Position numbers and translations under genes: made by a program | The notes under the pieces: model-generated | The model's database searches: none | What the model saw: only the letters and a program-made list of their open reading frames with translations | Told to the model about the DNA's origin: nothing | Source: a virus | Strand: one strand, 5' to 3' | IMG/VR virus record: IMGVR_UViG_3300029893_000010 | Coordinates: 1-55,960 of that record | Length of the DNA: 55,960 nucleotides | Shown here: piece by piece, positions 17,414 through 25,289 of the stretch | How positions within the stretch are numbered: the first letter of the stretch is position 1 | How the letters are laid out: the number at the start of each line of letters is the position of its first letter

Positions 17414-18136
17414 CTAATATACAGGATAGGTCTTTGGTGGAACAACATGAGAACGGGTGTGGATGACCCCGTTCAGCCACACATTTCCATCTCCATGGAA
17501 TTCCCAATCCATCTCCCTGCCTCCCTCGAGCGGCACGACCCGGCTCTTTTGTATCCAGAACTCGGAAGGTTCCGGTTCTTCGATGGCGGGTTGAAGGATC
17601 GGGATATACACATCCCATGCCCGACCCGGGTTGATGATCTCGGTTCCGTTCCGAAGAATTGCGACAGCCTTCCAGAAACGATACGGTCGAAAGAACCAAT
17701 TATCGATACGGGGGTCAAGCAAATCCGTGTTCTGCTCGTTCGGGTAGGTGAGAACCTTGTAGTGTGTTGCTGTTTCTCCGGTAATGGCAATGATTCCGCC
17801 TCCACACACAACAGGTTCCGCCCGGCCGGTGGTGTATCTGTCATCGGGACGATACGCCCCATCCCCATCCACATTGATCCACATCAGATCGACACTGCGA
17901 GCATACCGAAATCCATCCTCATTGTTGATCTTCTCGATGTATCTCCACCAGTTCGCCTTTACGGAAAACCGGTCTCCTTTTTGCTCTCCATATCCATAAT
18001 TTTGCATACGGATGACATCCGGGAAATATGTGAGTTGAGGAAAACCCGTGCGGTTCGGGTCGTGCTTGACAAGCGCAAGACGAAGGCGTTCACGAACGAT
18101 CCTTTTTCTGGTGTAACGCACCTGGATGGTCTGCAT
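17414..18136 (-). CDS. Hypothetical, possibly virion-associated protein
   Basis: Two hundred and forty residues, rich in aromatic and beta-strand patterns (MQNYGYGEQKGDRFSVKANW, YIPILQPAIEEPEPSEFWIQ). Starts after a GGAG 8 bp upstream, 3 bp from the end of the next gene upstream and 17 bp before the glycosyltransferase. No family recognised. A structural protein or a glycosylation target is possible. Confidence 0.5.
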   Translation of the reverse strand: MQTIQVRYTRKRIVRERLRLALVKHDPNRTGFPQLTYFPDVIRMQNYGYGEQKGDRFSVKANWWRYIEKINNEDGFRYARSVDLMWINVDGDGAYRPDDRYTTGRAEPVVCGGGIIAITGETATHYKVLTYPNEQNTDLLDPRIDNWFFRPYRFWKAVAILRNGTEIINPGRAWDVYIPILQPAIEEPEPSEFWIQKSRVVPLEGGREMDWEFHGDGNVWLNGVIHTRSHVVPPKTYPVY

Positions 18137-18139
18137 TGC

Positions 18140-18565
18140 CTACTCCATGCCGTACGGTTTTCCGTCCACGAATATTTCCCAATCTTTCAGGTCGATCCCG
18201 GTGGGAGATTGGAGATTAATCTGCTTCGCGTCCGGGTCGATCATGAAACCAAAAATAACAGTGGAACCAATTGGAGCAGGAGGCTCCGGCTGTTCTTCAC
18301 CCGCGGGCAGAGGAAGATCACCAGACAACGAAGTGGCAAACCATTCGGGGTGCGGCTTCGTTCCGCGATATTTGACCGCAACATAACGCCCTGGAAACAC
18401 CGAAGTGAGTTGAACCCACATCTCATCTGCGGTGTTCTTGACGATGATGCCTGAGAATTTTTGAAGCGATGAAAGGGTTCCAACCTGGTCAAGGGCAGCC
18501 ACCTGCGCAGCCTTTCGCACGGTGATCTTTGCTCCGGCATTCACCTGAAATTGATAGTCAGTCAT
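18140..18565 (-). CDS. Hypothetical protein with beta-rich N-terminus
   Basis: The product has 141 residues; it begins MTDYQFQVNAGAKITVRKAA and has a proline-rich linker (GEEQPEPPAPIGS) before a second beta-rich part. Small size, beta content and position in the structural operon suggest a decoration or tail accessory protein. No family recognised. Confidence 0.5.
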   Translation of the reverse strand: MTDYQFQVNAGAKITVRKAAQVAALDQVGTLSSLQKFSGIIVKNTADEMWVQLTSVFPGRYVAVKYRGTKPHPEWFATSLSGDLPLPAGEEQPEPPAPIGSTVIFGFMIDPDAKQINLQSPTGIDLKDWEIFVDGKPYGME

Positions 18566-18568
18566 GTT

Positions 18569-19480
18569 TCACTCTCCTTTTTTCTGCCACCAGTCTATCG
18601 TTTTTTTCAATCCATCACGCAGGGGTGTGAACTTCATTCCCGTGCATGTTCGGATCGCCCAATTATCCATGTACACGCTTCCGCGTGGGTCATGCGAGTT
18701 TGTGTGTTCCCATTTATAACCCCGAACATCACAAAGATCTGCAATCTCGTCAACAACCTCGTTGACAGAATGGCTTTTTCCGGTCGCAAGGTTCATCGTT
18801 CCGTCCAAATCGTCCACGGTGGCTAATAGGTGTGCATACGCAACATCCTCGACGAACACAAAGTCCCGTTCCTGCCGTCCGTCACCCACGATTTTGAAGT
18901 CTGTTCCGTTGAAAAAATGGGACAATGAGCGGGCGATCACCTGGTTTTCACCAATGGACACCTGTTTCGGACCATAGACATTAGCGTAGCGAAAGATGCA
19001 ATGCGGAACATCGCTTTGCCGGATATACCATTCGGCAGCCAGTTTGCTGATGCCATACGGGCTGTCAGGCATAAGGGTCGAGTGCTCCTTCAATCGCCCC
19101 CAACGCTTCCGACCATACACTGCCGAGGTGCTCGAGAACACGAACCGTCTCACATTGTATCTTTTTGCCATGGCAAGCAGGTTGAGGGTCCCGACGATGT
19201 TGACCCGTGCGTCCTGCGCCGGGTTTTTCTCGGATACGGATATTGCGGACTGTGCTGCAAGATGGTGGATGATGTCCGGCTTGTAGATCGAGAATTTCCG
19301 CTGGAGCAATTGGTTGTCGGCAACATCGCAGATCTCGATGCTTCCGCGAAATCCTTTCAGGTTCTCGGTTCGTCCGGTGACAAAATTGTCGATCACTACG
19401 ACCTTATGACCATATTCTTCCAATGTTTTGGCGACATGGCTTCCGATAAAGCCAGCGCCACCAGTAACCATGATGTTCAT
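18569..19480 (-). CDS. NAD-dependent epimerase/dehydratase (GalE-like)
   Basis: The product has 303 residues, an extended short-chain dehydrogenase. The nucleotide-binding motif TGGAGFIG is at residues 6-13, the Asp that selects NAD follows in VVVIDNF, and the catalytic YxxxK appears as YGISK with Ser/Thr in SSTSAVYG. The family interconverts nucleotide sugars, for example UDP-glucose/UDP-galactose. It overlaps the cREC gene by 4 bp. Exact substrate not determinable. Confidence 0.85.
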   Translation of the reverse strand: MNIMVTGGAGFIGSHVAKTLEEYGHKVVVIDNFVTGRTENLKGFRGSIEICDVADNQLLQRKFSIYKPDIIHHLAAQSAISVSEKNPAQDARVNIVGTLNLLAMAKRYNVRRFVFSSTSAVYGRKRWGRLKEHSTLMPDSPYGISKLAAEWYIRQSDVPHCIFRYANVYGPKQVSIGENQVIARSLSHFFNGTDFKIVGDGRQERDFVFVEDVAYAHLLATVDDLDGTMNLATGKSHSVNEVVDEIADLCDVRGYKWEHTNSHDPRGSVYMDNWAIRTCTGMKFTPLRDGLKKTIDWWQKKGE

Positions 19481-19884
19481 AGCGGTTTTCCGTTCGTATC
19501 GTAAGTCATATTTTCCTTCTCGTAAACGATGGTGTCTTTGAACACCTCGAAGCCAAGAGCCTTCAAGCGGACGATCATCAGGTGTGCGGCGAAAATGTTG
19601 CTGGAGTGGACGCGCATGACCGGCTTTTTCTTTCCGAACGGCCAGCCTGTCTTTTCAATATAACGCACGATCTCCATCCCGCAGGTTGGCGTGTCAGGGT
19701 CCTGAAAGTCATGCCCATTCAGGTCGTGGTCAAGAGAGACAAAGTCCCAATCGCTGCTGGACATCTGCTGAAGCGCCTCGGGTACGCAGGTGGCAATCGT
19801 CACATCGTAACCCTTGAGGTTCTCCAGCGCCCAATGAATTCGCTTTGTGCGGTCATCCACGAAGAGGAGTTTCTTCATCATCAC
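19477..19884 (-). CDS. cREC-type (cyclic-phosphate processing receiver) domain protein
   Basis: The product has 135 residues. The pattern LLFVDDRTKRI, VPEALQQM, FVSLDHDLNGHDF, CGMEIVRYIE and RVHSSN matches the receiver-like cREC family (SLDHDL plus HSxN), proposed to act in nucleotide or RNA-end metabolism rather than in classical two-component signalling. ATG 19884 is followed by two more ATG codons, so the exact start is uncertain. It overlaps genes on both sides by 4 bp. Confidence 0.6.
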   Translation of the reverse strand: MMMKKLLFVDDRTKRIHWALENLKGYDVTIATCVPEALQQMSSSDWDFVSLDHDLNGHDFQDPDTPTCGMEIVRYIEKTGWPFGKKKPVMRVHSSNIFAAHLMIVRLKALGFEVFKDTIVYEKENMTYDTNGKPL

Positions 19885-20117
19885 ATCTCACCTCTCATCC
19901 TTGCCATCGTCCGAAGGTAACGACGACGGTGGCGATTTTTCCTTATCTGCCTTTCTATGCTTTCCGGGTCGTTCATGAAATCGAATATATCAGGGTGCAT
20001 TACCGAGAACAATTTCATTCCGTTCTGTGTGGATTCTTTGGCGGCGTCCGCGGCTTTTTTGAAAGCGTTCCCAAGTTCCTGCAATGCCTTCACTAGGGAT
20101 TCCATATCAATTTCCAT
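19881..20117 (-). CDS. Small coiled-coil protein
   Basis: Seventy-eight residues, mostly helical and charged (MESLVKALQELGNAFKKAAD), ending in a basic tail IRKNRHRRRYLRTM. Coupled by overlaps to the kinase gene upstream and the cREC gene downstream. Function unknown. Confidence 0.5.
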   Translation of the reverse strand: MEIDMESLVKALQELGNAFKKAADAAKESTQNGMKLFSVMHPDIFDFMNDPESIERQIRKNRHRRRYLRTMARMRGEM

Positions 20118-21078
20118 AGATGATTTTACTTCCTTCCATTTCTATTCCAAAATCGACCTTACGCAGACCTGTTTCGCGCAGAATGTCACGGTGGGTTGAC
20201 ACAGGCGCCAAAACGAACATAAATCCGCCTCCTCCGGCGCCAAGAAGTTTTGCGCCCCATCCTCCGCATCGCAAAATGTCCTTATGCCATTTGTCAACAT
20301 TGGGGTTGGTGATTCCGGATGCAAATGTGCGCTTGAGACGCCAGCCCTCATCCATGATGGCTGCAAGATATTTTATGGAAGCACCGCTGACCATGGCTTG
20401 ATGGAATTCCTGCGCAAGTTCTGTCATCTTTTTCATGGACGAAACCGAACGCCCTTCATGGGCATTGAGAGACTGTTCCTTGAGGATTTCGTTCGCAGAA
20501 CGTCCACTGCCTGTCCATAGAAGAAGGGCATGTCTTTCAAAGTCGTCCACCCACTCCTGTGAGACGTTCAACCTGCGTATGCAAACGTTCCGCTTTCCAA
20601 AGGTGATGTAGTTTACGCCACCGTAAGCGGCCGCATATTGATCCTGCTTTCCAACCGATGCGCCGCACTCTGTCTCGACCGTCCATGCCCGTTCCGCAAG
20701 GATGGCGCGCGGGTCAAGATCTTCGGGGTCTTTCAGGAGAGCCTTGAGGAGTCCAACCGTGAAGGAACTTGAAGATCCCAGCCCGCTGCCATGCCCCGGG
20801 ATGTCCGCCACGGACGTGATCTCAAGATGGTTGAATATTTTCGTCATACCAAGCGCGGTACGGACCAGATCGTGCTGGATCTGGTTGCGGCTTTCCACGT
20901 CCTCGGTCTTGGAGTACGAAATGCGAAACCCATCCTCGAAGCGTTTGTTGCATGAAACATACACATATTTCTTGATTGCAAAGTTCACGACCGCGCCAAG
21001 GTGTTTTTCGTAGAACGACGGAATGTCCGTTCCGCCTCCGATCAGGGAGATCCGCAGGGGTGTGCGTGTGATTATCAT
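20107..21078 (-). CDS. hddA: GHMP kinase, D-glycero-D-manno-heptose 7-phosphate kinase-like
   Basis: The product has 323 residues from ATG 21078. MIITRTPLRISLIGGGTDIP is the characteristic start of HddA-type kinases, the ATP-binding GHMP loop is PGHGSGLGSSSS (residues 94-105), and LLGAGGGGFMFVLAP is the third GHMP motif. HddA phosphorylates heptose 7-phosphate at C1 in the GDP-heptose pathway. The GmhA-like isomerase encoded at 35962 would supply the substrate. The later phosphatase (GmhB) and guanylyltransferase (HddC) steps are not present here and would have to come from the host. Confidence 0.8.
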   Translation of the reverse strand: MIITRTPLRISLIGGGTDIPSFYEKHLGAVVNFAIKKYVYVSCNKRFEDGFRISYSKTEDVESRNQIQHDLVRTALGMTKIFNHLEITSVADIPGHGSGLGSSSSFTVGLLKALLKDPEDLDPRAILAERAWTVETECGASVGKQDQYAAAYGGVNYITFGKRNVCIRRLNVSQEWVDDFERHALLLWTGSGRSANEILKEQSLNAHEGRSVSSMKKMTELAQEFHQAMVSGASIKYLAAIMDEGWRLKRTFASGITNPNVDKWHKDILRCGGWGAKLLGAGGGGFMFVLAPVSTHRDILRETGLRKVDFGIEMEGSKIIYGN

Positions 21079-21767
21079 TGCCAACTCTTTTCTGTGCCAA
21101 TGTGCTTCCAGGCGCCCCACACAGAAATTCCAGCCGGTCTCCATATCCACGGACCCGTATTCAGGCGGTACTGGTCATCCATGTGCAGTTCGATATTCCC
21201 TGGATTCCTGTCCTCCGCAAACCATCCGTATGCTTTTGTAAATCTTGCATGACGGATATAGGGATTGCCAGAGTAGGCATATTGGGTACTTTCCATGTAT
21301 TGCAGGAACATTTCGCCGTTACAGCCTACGGTGTGGACATCGGCTCCAGACGAAAGGATGCGATAGGTGATCGCTCCAACATCCTCCCGATCCGAAAGGA
21401 TGCGCATGTGCCGGGTGATGTCAAGAGTCTCGTCAAGGTTCCAGTCGTCCTCCAGCCAAAGTACATAATCGCTGAATTGATGGCAGATACCGAGCCCTTT
21501 GTTCCAGCCAATCCCGGCGTTGTGAGTATCCTCTTCGCCTTCATTGCGTATCCTGGCACTATGGAATCCGATGATGCGTTCGTTATTCTTCTCTAGCAGT
21601 TCCATGATTGACGCCATGTGATCCTGCGGGGATCCATCGTCCGCAATGTACCATCCGCGATTTTCCTTTGGATAACAAAGGTTTTCGCATGTCGATTTTA
21701 TTGTTTTCAGCGCCACTTCGGTGCGCTTGTATGTTGCAATGCAGATCGCAAGGTTAGGCGATGTCAT
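21075..21767 (-). CDS. Family 2-like glycosyltransferase
   Basis: The product has 230 residues, a single GT-A domain: LAICIATYKRTEVALKTIKS, WYIADDGSPQ, NKGLGICHQF, and the metal-binding acidic motif WLEDDW. Overlaps the kinase gene by 4 bp and the PseB-like gene by 14 bp. It would transfer a sugar from one of the nucleotide sugars made by the neighbouring enzymes; acceptor unknown. Confidence 0.75.
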   Translation of the reverse strand: MTSPNLAICIATYKRTEVALKTIKSTCENLCYPKENRGWYIADDGSPQDHMASIMELLEKNNERIIGFHSARIRNEGEEDTHNAGIGWNKGLGICHQFSDYVLWLEDDWNLDETLDITRHMRILSDREDVGAITYRILSSGADVHTVGCNGEMFLQYMESTQYAYSGNPYIRHARFTKAYGWFAEDRNPGNIELHMDDQYRLNTGPWIWRPAGISVWGAWKHIGTEKSWQ

Positions 21768-22701
21768 TCTTCAACAACTCCGCAAGTTCTTCCCTGGTAA
21801 GCCGCTCTGCGTTCTCGCTCGTGAACGGGATTCCCAATTCTGTTACGACCCTCTGTGTCGTTGTCGGTCGGACGACAAAGAAATCGTCGTGACTGCGAAC
21901 GAACTCAGCCTCCTCGAGAGACACAAGCGTTTCGTGTTTCTTCTCTCCGGGACGCATCGGAACCTGCCGATTGCCATGTTCTCCAATGGTGTAATCGAAT
22001 AACTGCTGGATGGACAATGACTTGAGTTTCGGAACGTAGATCTCACCGCTCTCCAATTCCAAACAATCCTCCACGATCTTTGCGGCGTGTGCAGGGGAAA
22101 GCCAGAAGCGGGTCATCTCCGGGTCTGTGATGGTCGGGGTTTCACCGCGCTCGATCTGCGCCTTCCACACCTCAATGACAGAGGCGGTGGACTCCAGTAC
22201 ATTCCCATACCGGACAAGGTGAAACTTTGTGTGAACAGGCAGGCGCGAGTATTCCTGAAAGATCTTCTCCATCAGATACTTTGTGGCGCCGTAGGCATTG
22301 GCTGGATGACAGGCTTTGTCGGTCGAGATGCCGATCACGCGATCAATTCCATGCTGGATGGCTGCGTTGGCAACATTGATTGACCCTTCTACATTGATAT
22401 GGTATGTGTCAATTGAGTTGTATTCACTTGTTGGGATCTCTTTCACTGCCGCAGCGTGAATAACGATGTCGTGTCCCGCCATTGCGTTATAAAGCGTGGT
22501 GTAGTCCCTTACATCACCAACAACTGTATGTATAAATGGAAAAAACCTTTTTATCCGAGCGTGCTTTGTTGGATCTGTTGAGAAAATGGTTATGTGATTC
22601 CCGTAATCCCTCTCTATACACCTTCTTATTATTTCCGTTCCAAGGGTGCCACACCCTCCAGTCACGAAAAGTCTTGCGTTATTGAAAGCATTTTTACTCA
22701 T
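21754..22701 (-). CDS. Nucleotide-sugar 4,6-dehydratase, PseB/CapD-like
   Basis: The product has 315 residues. FVTGGCGTLGTEIIRRC is the Rossmann motif, HAAAVKEIPTSEYN is the segment typical of UDP-GlcNAc 4,6-dehydratases (PseB, FlaA1, CapD), then ISTDKA, and YGATKYLMEK holds the catalytic YxxxK. The family makes keto-deoxy-hexosamine precursors for pseudaminic or bacillosamine-type sugars. Starts after AAAGAAAGGATAATGT. Confidence 0.8.
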   Translation of the reverse strand: MSKNAFNNARLFVTGGCGTLGTEIIRRCIERDYGNHITIFSTDPTKHARIKRFFPFIHTVVGDVRDYTTLYNAMAGHDIVIHAAAVKEIPTSEYNSIDTYHINVEGSINVANAAIQHGIDRVIGISTDKACHPANAYGATKYLMEKIFQEYSRLPVHTKFHLVRYGNVLESTASVIEVWKAQIERGETPTITDPEMTRFWLSPAHAAKIVEDCLELESGEIYVPKLKSLSIQQLFDYTIGEHGNRQVPMRPGEKKHETLVSLEEAEFVRSHDDFFVVRPTTTQRVVTELGIPFTSENAERLTREELAELLKNDIA

Positions 22702-22749
22702 TACATTATCCTTTCTTTAATATTATAATAACAGGTGGAAGGAGAAAAA

Positions 22750-23613
22750 ATGACACCTGGTATATATATGTTCACATGCTCTAAAAATGGAGATAGATAC
22801 ATAGGCTCATCGTCAAACATTGAAAACAGAAGGCGGAATCATGTTATTTTACTTAAAAATAAGAAGCATCACAACAAACACTTCCAAAATATATGGAATA
22901 AATACGGAGAAGATTCGTTTTCGTTTGAACTAATTGAGGTGGTTGATGACTTATCAAAGTTAATAGAGAGAGAGCAATTCTGGATTGATTTGTGGAAACC
23001 AGAAATAAATAAGGCAATAAAAGCAGAAAGTGGATTTCTTGGATTGAAACATAAGAAAGAAACAAAGGAGATGTTGAAAAATATTCAAAAAAACAGACTA
23101 AAATCACAGGAGTTAATTGAAGCCTTACGGAGAGCCGCCATAGAACAAAATAAAAAGCACCCAAACCCAATGAAGGGAAGATCTTTATCGGAAGATCAGA
23201 AAAAACATTTACGCGAGATGGGGAAAAGGCAATTCGAGAGCGAAGAATCGAGAAAAAAGCATTCTGACTTGATGAAAAAATGGATGACACCAGAAATGCG
23301 AAAACGAATAAGTAAAGCGAAAATAGGAAAGAAGCAATCCGAAGAAACAAAGAAAAAAAGGAGTAAGTCTCTTCAAAGAGCCTGGAATAATTATACAAAT
23401 GAACAAAAAGAAAACAGAATAAATAAAACAAAAGAAAAAGTAGTGTCAGCGAGGGCGAAATTATACGAAGGATTTGTTTCTCCGAGCGGAGAAGTGTACG
23501 AAAATGTTTATAACATGGCTGAGTTTTGCAGAATTCACGGATTAACTCATTCAAGTATGATACGCCTTGATAAAGGATTTTCAAAAACGCATAAGGGATG
23601 GAAAAAAATATAG
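22750..23613 (+). CDS. GIY-YIG homing endonuclease (Seg-like, with NUMOD3-type repeats)
   Basis: The product has 287 residues from ATG 22750, behind GGAAGGAG. GIYMFTCSKNGDRYIGSSSN gives the GIY and YIG motifs, then NRRRNH and the catalytic Glu region LIEREQFWIDLWKP. Repeated segments (NPMKGRSLSEDQKKHLREMG, ISKAKIGKKQSEETKKKRSK) are NUMOD3 DNA-binding modules and a C-terminal NUMOD1-like helix ends it. The gene is strongly AT- and Lys-rich compared with its neighbours and lies on the opposite strand to them, between two operons, which indicates a mobile free-standing endonuclease. Confidence 0.9.
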   Translation: MTPGIYMFTCSKNGDRYIGSSSNIENRRRNHVILLKNKKHHNKHFQNIWNKYGEDSFSFELIEVVDDLSKLIEREQFWIDLWKPEINKAIKAESGFLGLKHKKETKEMLKNIQKNRLKSQELIEALRRAAIEQNKKHPNPMKGRSLSEDQKKHLREMGKRQFESEESRKKHSDLMKKWMTPEMRKRISKAKIGKKQSEETKKKRSKSLQRAWNNYTNEQKENRINKTKEKVVSARAKLYEGFVSPSGEVYENVYNMAEFCRIHGLTHSSMIRLDKGFSKTHKGWKKI

Positions 23614-23628
23614 ACATACTTCCTCTTT

Positions 23629-23731
23629 CGCTTCCCATAAGGGTGACATAGGAACGCAGGAGCGGGGAAGCGGCGCCATTTCGTCAGAGGCCAGGACTGA
23701 CGATACCTTTTGCTCCTATGCCACCATTATA
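23629..23731 (-). ncRNA. Candidate structured RNA between capsid terminator and homing endonuclease
   Basis: Minus strand: TATAAT (23731-23726) is directly followed by a 12-bp arm GGTGGCATAGGA (23725-23714) that pairs with 23653-23642 (one G-T pair). A small hairpin GTCAG/CTGAC lies inside. A second 8-bp inverted repeat, CGCTTCCC (23672-23665) with 23636-23629, interleaves with the first, so a pseudoknot could form. No coding frame. The promoter would start inside the first arm, which weakens the RNA interpretation. Confidence 0.35.
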
Positions 23732-23742
23732 CAACGAAAAAA

Positions 23743-23766
23743 GGGAGTGCCGCGAACGGCACTCCC
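23743..23766 (-). terminator. Intrinsic terminator of the capsid gene
   Basis: A perfect 10-bp stem GGGAGTGCCG with a 4-base loop, followed on the minus strand by TTTTTT; 12 bp after the capsid stop codon. Confidence 0.9.
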
Positions 23767-23777
23767 AATCGTTATCG

Positions 23778-25274
23778 TTAGGCGCCTGAACCGGGTCCGC
23801 TCAGATTGTACTCACTGAACGGGCTGGGGAACGGGCGTCCGGTCTTGACACCGCCATTGACGTGGTAATACTGCGAGGGCAGCGGGTCATCGGTGTGCTG
23901 GAGCGGGACGTAGACAACATCGGTCAGACGACCGGCCAACTGCGGGGTGCGCAGGATCAGGCGCGGTTCGGTCTTGGCGATGGCTTCCATACACCAGTTG
24001 TCAGGGGCTTTCATCGACCAGAGGAATGCGCCGTTGTCGCTCCAGTACCAGGTCGGGAGACCGCTCATCTGCGGGATGACATCGTTGCGATAGTCATAAT
24101 ACTCCCAATACAGGGTGCGAAGCGATCCGCCGCGGGCGGTCAACGGGACGATGTAGATGTCGGAGGCGAATCCGCCGATAGGCATGGCGGCGTTGGCGGA
24201 ATGGTTCTCTTCCATGATACAGTCGTCGAGGACGACCTGGTACGGTTTGCTGTTGATGAGCAGGTAATTCCCTTCACGCATCGCATCACGCATACGAACA
24301 TTCTCAAGGTAGAGGGAGTCGTAAGCAGCGGAGGTCACACCCGTGCCGTCCGTGTTGTACTGGACAGGCCAGAATCGGGTGAGTTCCCAGAACAATTGCG
24401 AGCGCATGACGAGCGCAAACTTCACAGGCGAGAGGTTCTGTTGTTTCGCCTTGTTCTCAAGGATATACATCATCGTGGAGAGGGTGCGGTAGATGTCCGG
24501 GTCGGTGGAGGATGAGATGTTCTTGTACCCAAAGGACTTGATGTCCGAGTACAGCGACGGACAGGCAGCGCCGGTCAGCGCATCCACCTTGGTGCGCGAG
24601 ATCAACAGGTCAAGACCCATGAACTCTTTGTAACCACCGCCAGCCGAGGAGTTCGCCGGATTGCCGGTGTAGACCTGCGGGCAATACCACCGCTGGAACG
24701 CCACAGCCACTTCGACCATGCGCATGGCGATCTCGTTACCGGCAAGGATGGAGTTCTGTGCATTGAGGTTGAAGGCGCCCTGCATGAGACCCGCCATGCC
24801 GTTCACAAGCGGACCATTCACGAGGCGCAGATCGGTAAACTCACCACGGTTGATTCGTTGTCCGATCTTGTTCACCTCGACCTGACGCGTTTTGAATTCC
24901 TTGCGCCCGAACACAGTGGTCTGGATACAGGTCTTGAAGTTCCCGGCTTCTTCCGGGTCATCACAGACACCGTTCTTTTCCTGCTGGTCACTGCGGAGGA
25001 ATCCGGTGATGTACGGGAAAAGCGGGTTGGTGTCACTGGACTCAACGATGGGGAGCATTTCGCCCAGAGAGCCGGTGATCTGCGTGAAGGTCGAAATGAC
25101 ATCACGCTCAAGACCACGGACACCGAACAGACCGCCAGGACCGTGAACATACGGACCGACAGGAGCGCCGACCGTTTGTGCCTTCTGGATGGTTCCGCCC
25201 CCCGCTTCTGCAAGCGCGCGGGCAAAGGCCTCACCAAAGGCAGCGGGATCAATATTTTGAGTCTTAGGGAACAT
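23778..25274 (-). CDS. Major capsid protein
   Basis: The product has 498 residues. It follows the protease/scaffold gene by 15 bp, has its own terminator, and shows features of HK97-fold capsid proteins: a helical N-terminal arm (AFGEAFARALAEAGG), a long alpha/beta body with MVEVAVAFQRWYCP and YLENVRMRDAMREGNYLLIN, and a conserved C-terminal nucleotide-like domain. The assignment relies on order, size and lack of another candidate; it is larger than the common 300-400 residue capsid protein. Confidence 0.8.
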   Translation of the reverse strand: MFPKTQNIDPAAFGEAFARALAEAGGGTIQKAQTVGAPVGPYVHGPGGLFGVRGLERDVISTFTQITGSLGEMLPIVESSDTNPLFPYITGFLRSDQQEKNGVCDDPEEAGNFKTCIQTTVFGRKEFKTRQVEVNKIGQRINRGEFTDLRLVNGPLVNGMAGLMQGAFNLNAQNSILAGNEIAMRMVEVAVAFQRWYCPQVYTGNPANSSAGGGYKEFMGLDLLISRTKVDALTGAACPSLYSDIKSFGYKNISSSTDPDIYRTLSTMMYILENKAKQQNLSPVKFALVMRSQLFWELTRFWPVQYNTDGTGVTSAAYDSLYLENVRMRDAMREGNYLLINSKPYQVVLDDCIMEENHSANAAMPIGGFASDIYIVPLTARGGSLRTLYWEYYDYRNDVIPQMSGLPTWYWSDNGAFLWSMKAPDNWCMEAIAKTEPRLILRTPQLAGRLTDVVYVPLQHTDDPLPSQYYHVNGGVKTGRPFPSPFSEYNLSGPGSGA

Positions 25275-25289
25275 AGTCTGGTTCCTCCT

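Noticed and set aside
22853-23638. Minus-strand 261-codon frame opposite the homing endonuclease
   Set aside because: Leu/Phe/Ser-rich translation is the expected mirror of Lys-rich codons; the GIY-YIG gene is certain.
23681-23687. CTGACGA on the minus strand as a second hammerhead core
   Set aside because: No matching stem II followed by GAA and no closing stem III at the right distance.
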